6,878 bases of DNA. Origin: an uncultured Romboutsia sp. (lineage in GTDB: Bacteria; Bacillota; Clostridia; Peptostreptococcales; Peptostreptococcaceae). The DNA lies in assembly GCA_937880075.1 (NCBI GenBank), contig CALFLM010000044.1, positions 1 to 6,878 of the forward strand. The letters run 5' to 3'. The notes beneath the pieces were generated by a model. It saw only the letters and a list, made by a program, of their open reading frames with translations. It was not told the DNA's origin and did not search any database. A program made the position numbers and the translations under genes. Positions within the stretch are counted from its first letter, which is position 1. Every line of letters begins with the position of its first letter. This document shows, piece after piece, positions 4,218 to 6,878 of this stretch.

Positions 4218-5867
4218 ATGAGGAAGACACTATCACTACTACTATCAATATGCATAATACTTGGTAGTGGAATAAAAACAAAATCATATGCCAATACAAA
4301 TAATGTACAAGCTGCATGGTTAACAACTGCATGGAGTTTAGATTGGCCAAAAGCTAAAAATAATCCTACAGCTCAGAAAAATGAATTGATAGCAATATTA
4401 GATACATTAAAAGATACCGGAATAAATACAGTTATGTTTCAAGTAAGACCATATGGAGATGCAATGTATAAATCTAGCATAAATCCTTGGTCAAAAGAGT
4501 TAACTGGAACACAGGGGAAAGACCCTGGATATGATCCTTTATCCTTTGTAATTAAAGAAGCACATGCTAGAGGAATGAAAGTACATGCATGGTTAAATCC
4601 ATACCGTGTAATAAGCTCAGGCACAGATGTAAATGTATTAAGTGCTAATCACCCTGCAAGAAAAAATCCATCACTTCTTATAGAGAATAAAGGTGGAATG
4701 TACTATAATCCTGATTTACAAGAAGTAAAAAATCATATATCTGAAACAGTTGGTGAAATAGTATCTAATTATGATGTGGATGGTATAACATTTGATGATT
4801 ATTTTTATCCTACAGATTATCCTTTACCACAAGGTGAGAGTAAAGATGGTGCTGTAGCAAATGCTAGAAGAGAACATATAAATCAAATGATACTTCAAGT
4901 AAAAAATACAATAAAAAGTACTAAACCTTGGGTAAGATTTGGTGTAAGCCCAAGAGGTGTATGGAAAAATAAAGTGAATGACCATAATGGTTCAGATACT
5001 GGATATGCAAAAGAAAGCTATTACTCAGATTATGCAGATACAGTTAAATGGGTAAAAGAAGGTTATATAGATTATATAATACCACAAGTATATTGGGAAA
5101 TGAATCATAGGGTAGCACCATTTAAAACTGTAACTAATTGGTGGGAAAATGTAGTAAAAGGAACAAATGTAGATCTTTATATAGGGCACACTACAGATAA
5201 AGATGTAGTAGCAAAAGAAATAGATACACAAATACAATATACTAAACAGTTTTCAACTATAAAAGGAAATTCATATTATAATGTAACATCTATAATGAAC
5301 AATAAACAAGGTGCTAGAGATAAAATAAAAAATAGTATAGTACCTAAATTACCATTTTGGGATATAGAAAATCATTGGGCAAAAAATGAAATAATAAACT
5401 TTTCTAATAAAGGATATTTAAATGGAAAGCCTGATGGAGGATTTCATCCTCAAGATGCTATAACAAGGGCAGAATTTGTAAAAGTAATAAATAGAATGTT
5501 TGGTCTGACAACAACTAGTGGTGCTACTTTTACTGATGTTCCAGATGGATATTGGGCAAAAAATGAAATTGACATAGCTGTTACAAATGGAGTTGCTAAA
5601 GGTGATGGTATGGGTAACTTTGAACCTGAAAAACCAATAACAAGACAAGAAGCAGCAAAAATGATAGCAAACTATTTAAAAATAAGTGATACAAATCATG
5701 ATAAAATATCTAAATTCCCTGATCATAACCAAGTAGCTAATTGGGCTATAAATGAATTTGAAGCTGTTATTGAAAGGGGATATATAAAGGGAGATGACTT
5801 AGGAATGTTATCACCTAGAGACAATTTAACTAGAGCAGAAGCTGTAGTAATGTTAGGAAGAATATAA
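4218..5867 (+). CDS. Secreted SLH-anchored glycosidase, GHL10/DUF187 (YddW/DigH-like)
   Basis: This 549-residue protein has a signal peptide (1-25, likely cleavage SYA-NT). A glycosyl-hydrolase-like TIM-barrel domain of the GHL10/PF02638 family covers about 29-345. Family motifs are AAWLTTAW near 32-39, MFQVRPYGDAMY (73-84), GMKVHAWLNPYR (119-130), DGITFDDYFYP (188-198, with the acidic pair D193-D194) and DYIIPQVYWEMNH (285-297, with E294). Three SLH repeats follow at 380-430, 438-489 and 500-549. Escherichia coli YddW (DigH) in this family cleaves glycan strands from which amidases have removed the peptides. Acting after the upstream amidase is therefore a natural inference, though activity is not shown here. 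GGGGGA (4205-4210) precedes ATG by 7 nt. The SLH block is much like that of the upstream protein, suggesting duplication or exchange. A terminator follows. Confidence 0.92.
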   Translation: MRKTLSLLLSICIILGSGIKTKSYANTNNVQAAWLTTAWSLDWPKAKNNPTAQKNELIAILDTLKDTGINTVMFQVRPYGDAMYKSSINPWSKELTGTQGKDPGYDPLSFVIKEAHARGMKVHAWLNPYRVISSGTDVNVLSANHPARKNPSLLIENKGGMYYNPDLQEVKNHISETVGEIVSNYDVDGITFDDYFYPTDYPLPQGESKDGAVANARREHINQMILQVKNTIKSTKPWVRFGVSPRGVWKNKVNDHNGSDTGYAKESYYSDYADTVKWVKEGYIDYIIPQVYWEMNHRVAPFKTVTNWWENVVKGTNVDLYIGHTTDKDVVAKEIDTQIQYTKQFSTIKGNSYYNVTSIMNNKQGARDKIKNSIVPKLPFWDIENHWAKNEIINFSNKGYLNGKPDGGFHPQDAITRAEFVKVINRMFGLTTTSGATFTDVPDGYWAKNEIDIAVTNGVAKGDGMGNFEPEKPITRQEAAKMIANYLKISDTNHDKISKFPDHNQVANWAINEFEAVIERGYIKGDDLGMLSPRDNLTRAEAVVMLGRI

Positions 5868-5872
5868 TTAAG

Positions 5873-5912
5873 AACCTCTATATTCTATTTTATAGAATTA
5901 TAGAGGTTTTTT
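5873..5912 (+). terminator. Intrinsic terminator of the amidase-glycosidase operon
   Basis: AACCTCTATATTCTAT (5873-5888) pairs with 5892-5908 through 16 base pairs with one bulged T (5898) and a TTT loop. Six T end at 5912. It starts five bases after the glycosidase stop codon and separates that operon from secA. Confidence 0.93.
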
Positions 5913-5935
5913 AATACAAAAAGTTAATGTATAAT
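5907..5935 (+). promoter_or_regulatory. Candidate promoter of secA
   Basis: A perfect -10 TATAAT (5930-5935) lies about 34 bp before the start codon. At 17 bp upstream the -35 position is the T tract of the preceding terminator, a poor match. TG directly abuts the -10 without the usual intervening base. Transcription would begin near 5942. If this promoter is weak, secA may depend partly on read-through from the surface-enzyme operon. Confidence 0.45.
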
Positions 5936-5968
5936 AAAAATATATGTAAAAAATAGGGAGGAAGTAAA

Positions 5969-6878
5969 ATGACACCGTTAGAAAAGCTACTTAATAGGAG
6001 TGACAAAACAGAAATAAAAAAATTAAATAAAATATTAGATGAAATAGATGAATTAGAAGAAAAAATATCATCACTAAATGATGAAGAATTAAAAAATATG
6101 ACTAATATATTTAAAGAAAGATTAAAAAATGGAGAAACATTAGATGATATATTATCAGAAGCATTTGCAGTAGCTAGAGAAGCATCAAAAAGAGTACTAG
6201 GTATGAGGCAATACAGAGTACAACTTATAGGAGGAATAGTATTACATCAAGGTAAAATAGCAGAAATGCGAACAGGGGAAGGTAAAACATTAGTAGCAGT
6301 AGCACCAGTATACTTAAATGCATTAAGTGAAAAAGGGGTTCATGTAGTAACTGTAAATGATTATTTAGCGAAACGTGATAAAGAAATTATGGAACCTGTA
6401 TATAACTTTTTAGGATTAACTGCAGGTGTAATAATAAGTGGACAAGAACCATTAGAACGAAAAGAACAATATAAATTTGATATTACATATGGAACAAACA
6501 ATGAATTTGGATTTGATTATTTAAGAGATAATATGGTACTAAGTAAAGAAGAAATGGTACAGCGAGAATTAAATTTTGCAATAGTAGATGAAGTTGACTC
6601 AATACTAATAGATGAAGCAAGAACACCGCTTATAATATCTGGACAAATAGAAGACGATGAAAAACCTTATAGATTGGCAAATGTATTTATAAAAATGTTA
6701 CTTCCAGAAGATATATCAGTAGATTATAAAGAAAAAACAGTATCATTAACAGAATCAGGAATAAAAAGAGCAGAAATGTTTTATCAAACAGAAAACTTAA
6801 TGAACTCAGAAAACATAGAAAATTACCACCACATAATACAAGCATTAAGAGCAGATATGCTTATGCAAAGAGATATAG
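5969..6878 (+). CDS. secA: SecA-family preprotein translocase ATPase, N-terminal 303 residues (runs off the window)
   Basis: SecA is the ATP-driven motor that pushes unfolded preproteins through the SecYEG channel at the membrane. The frame is open to the last base (303 codons plus one base), about one third to two fifths of a usual 780-850-residue SecA. Visible landmarks are VQLIGGIVLHQGKIAEM (84-100), Walker A MRTGEGKT (100-107), VTVNDYLAKRD (127-137), TYGTNNEFGFDYLRDNM (173-189), and Walker B VDEVD in IVDEVDSILIDEARTPLIIS (205-224). The preprotein cross-linking domain begins near 225. GGGAGG (5956-5961) is 7 nt from ATG. It may be the housekeeping SecA or the accessory SecA2 found in some Gram-positives. 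Its position next to two SLH surface proteins favours SecA2 modestly; the missing C-terminus would help decide. Confidence 0.97.
   Translation, partial: MTPLEKLLNRSDKTEIKKLNKILDEIDELEEKISSLNDEELKNMTNIFKERLKNGETLDDILSEAFAVAREASKRVLGMRQYRVQLIGGIVLHQGKIAEMRTGEGKTLVAVAPVYLNALSEKGVHVVTVNDYLAKRDKEIMEPVYNFLGLTAGVIISGQEPLERKEQYKFDITYGTNNEFGFDYLRDNMVLSKEEMVQRELNFAIVDEVDSILIDEARTPLIISGQIEDDEKPYRLANVFIKMLLPEDISVDYKEKTVSLTESGIKRAEMFYQTENLMNSENIENYHHIIQALRADMLMQRDI

Noticed and set aside
6876..6878. TAG at the last three bases as a stop for the secA reading frame
   Set aside because: It is out of frame: the last complete codon is ATA (6875-6877) and the final G begins the next codon, so the gene continues beyond the window.
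1..6878. CRISPR array, prophage or transposase
   Set aside because: No regularly spaced short repeats and no transposase, integrase or phage-like coding sequence were seen in any frame. The only repeats are the tRNA cassette, the dispersed element and the SLH blocks.

Overview
The window comes from a very AT-rich, low-GC Gram-positive bacterium. The class A RNase P RNA, strong GGAGG-type ribosome binding sites, ATA/TTA/AGA-heavy codon use, SLH-anchored surface enzymes and the SecA sequence suggest class Clostridia, most likely a Peptostreptococcaceae-like relative. That placement is an inference from sequence feel, not from a search. Clostridioides difficile itself is unlikely, because its wall proteins are known to use CWB2 rather than SLH anchors.

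Positions 1-1250 hold stable RNA genes. The extreme 3' end of a 23S rRNA (1-45) is followed, with no 5S gene in between, by tRNA-Thr(UGU) and an intrinsic terminator that closes the rRNA operon. A spacer of about 380 bp contains one copy of a dispersed structured repeat. A clear promoter then drives rnpB (RNase P RNA), tRNA-Asn(GUU) and a second, identical tRNA-Thr(UGU). No terminator is seen until after the last tRNA, so the ribozyme and two of its substrates appear to share a transcript. The two tRNA-Thr genes with their terminators form a direct repeat of about 115 bp flanking rnpB.

Positions 1250-1965 hold a single-gene unit with promoter, TTG-started small membrane protein (COG2426/PF06695 type) and strong terminator. 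Positions 1965-2440 have no protein gene. They carry the second copy of the dispersed repeat, nested inverted repeats and a strong intrinsic terminator with no upstream gene, so a small RNA or leader transcript is possible.

Positions 2443-5912 form a two-gene operon with a 23-bp gap. It encodes two secreted peptidoglycan enzymes with closely matching C-terminal triple SLH anchors: an N-acetylmuramoyl-L-alanine amidase (Amidase_3 plus SH3) and a GHL10/DUF187 glycosidase related to YddW/DigH. Known chemistry suggests a sequence of action: the amidase strips peptides from glycan strands, and DigH-type enzymes cut such denuded glycans. After a terminator, a secA-family gene begins at 5969 and runs off the window end. 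Its position beside SLH proteins raises the possibility that it is the accessory SecA2 rather than the housekeeping SecA.
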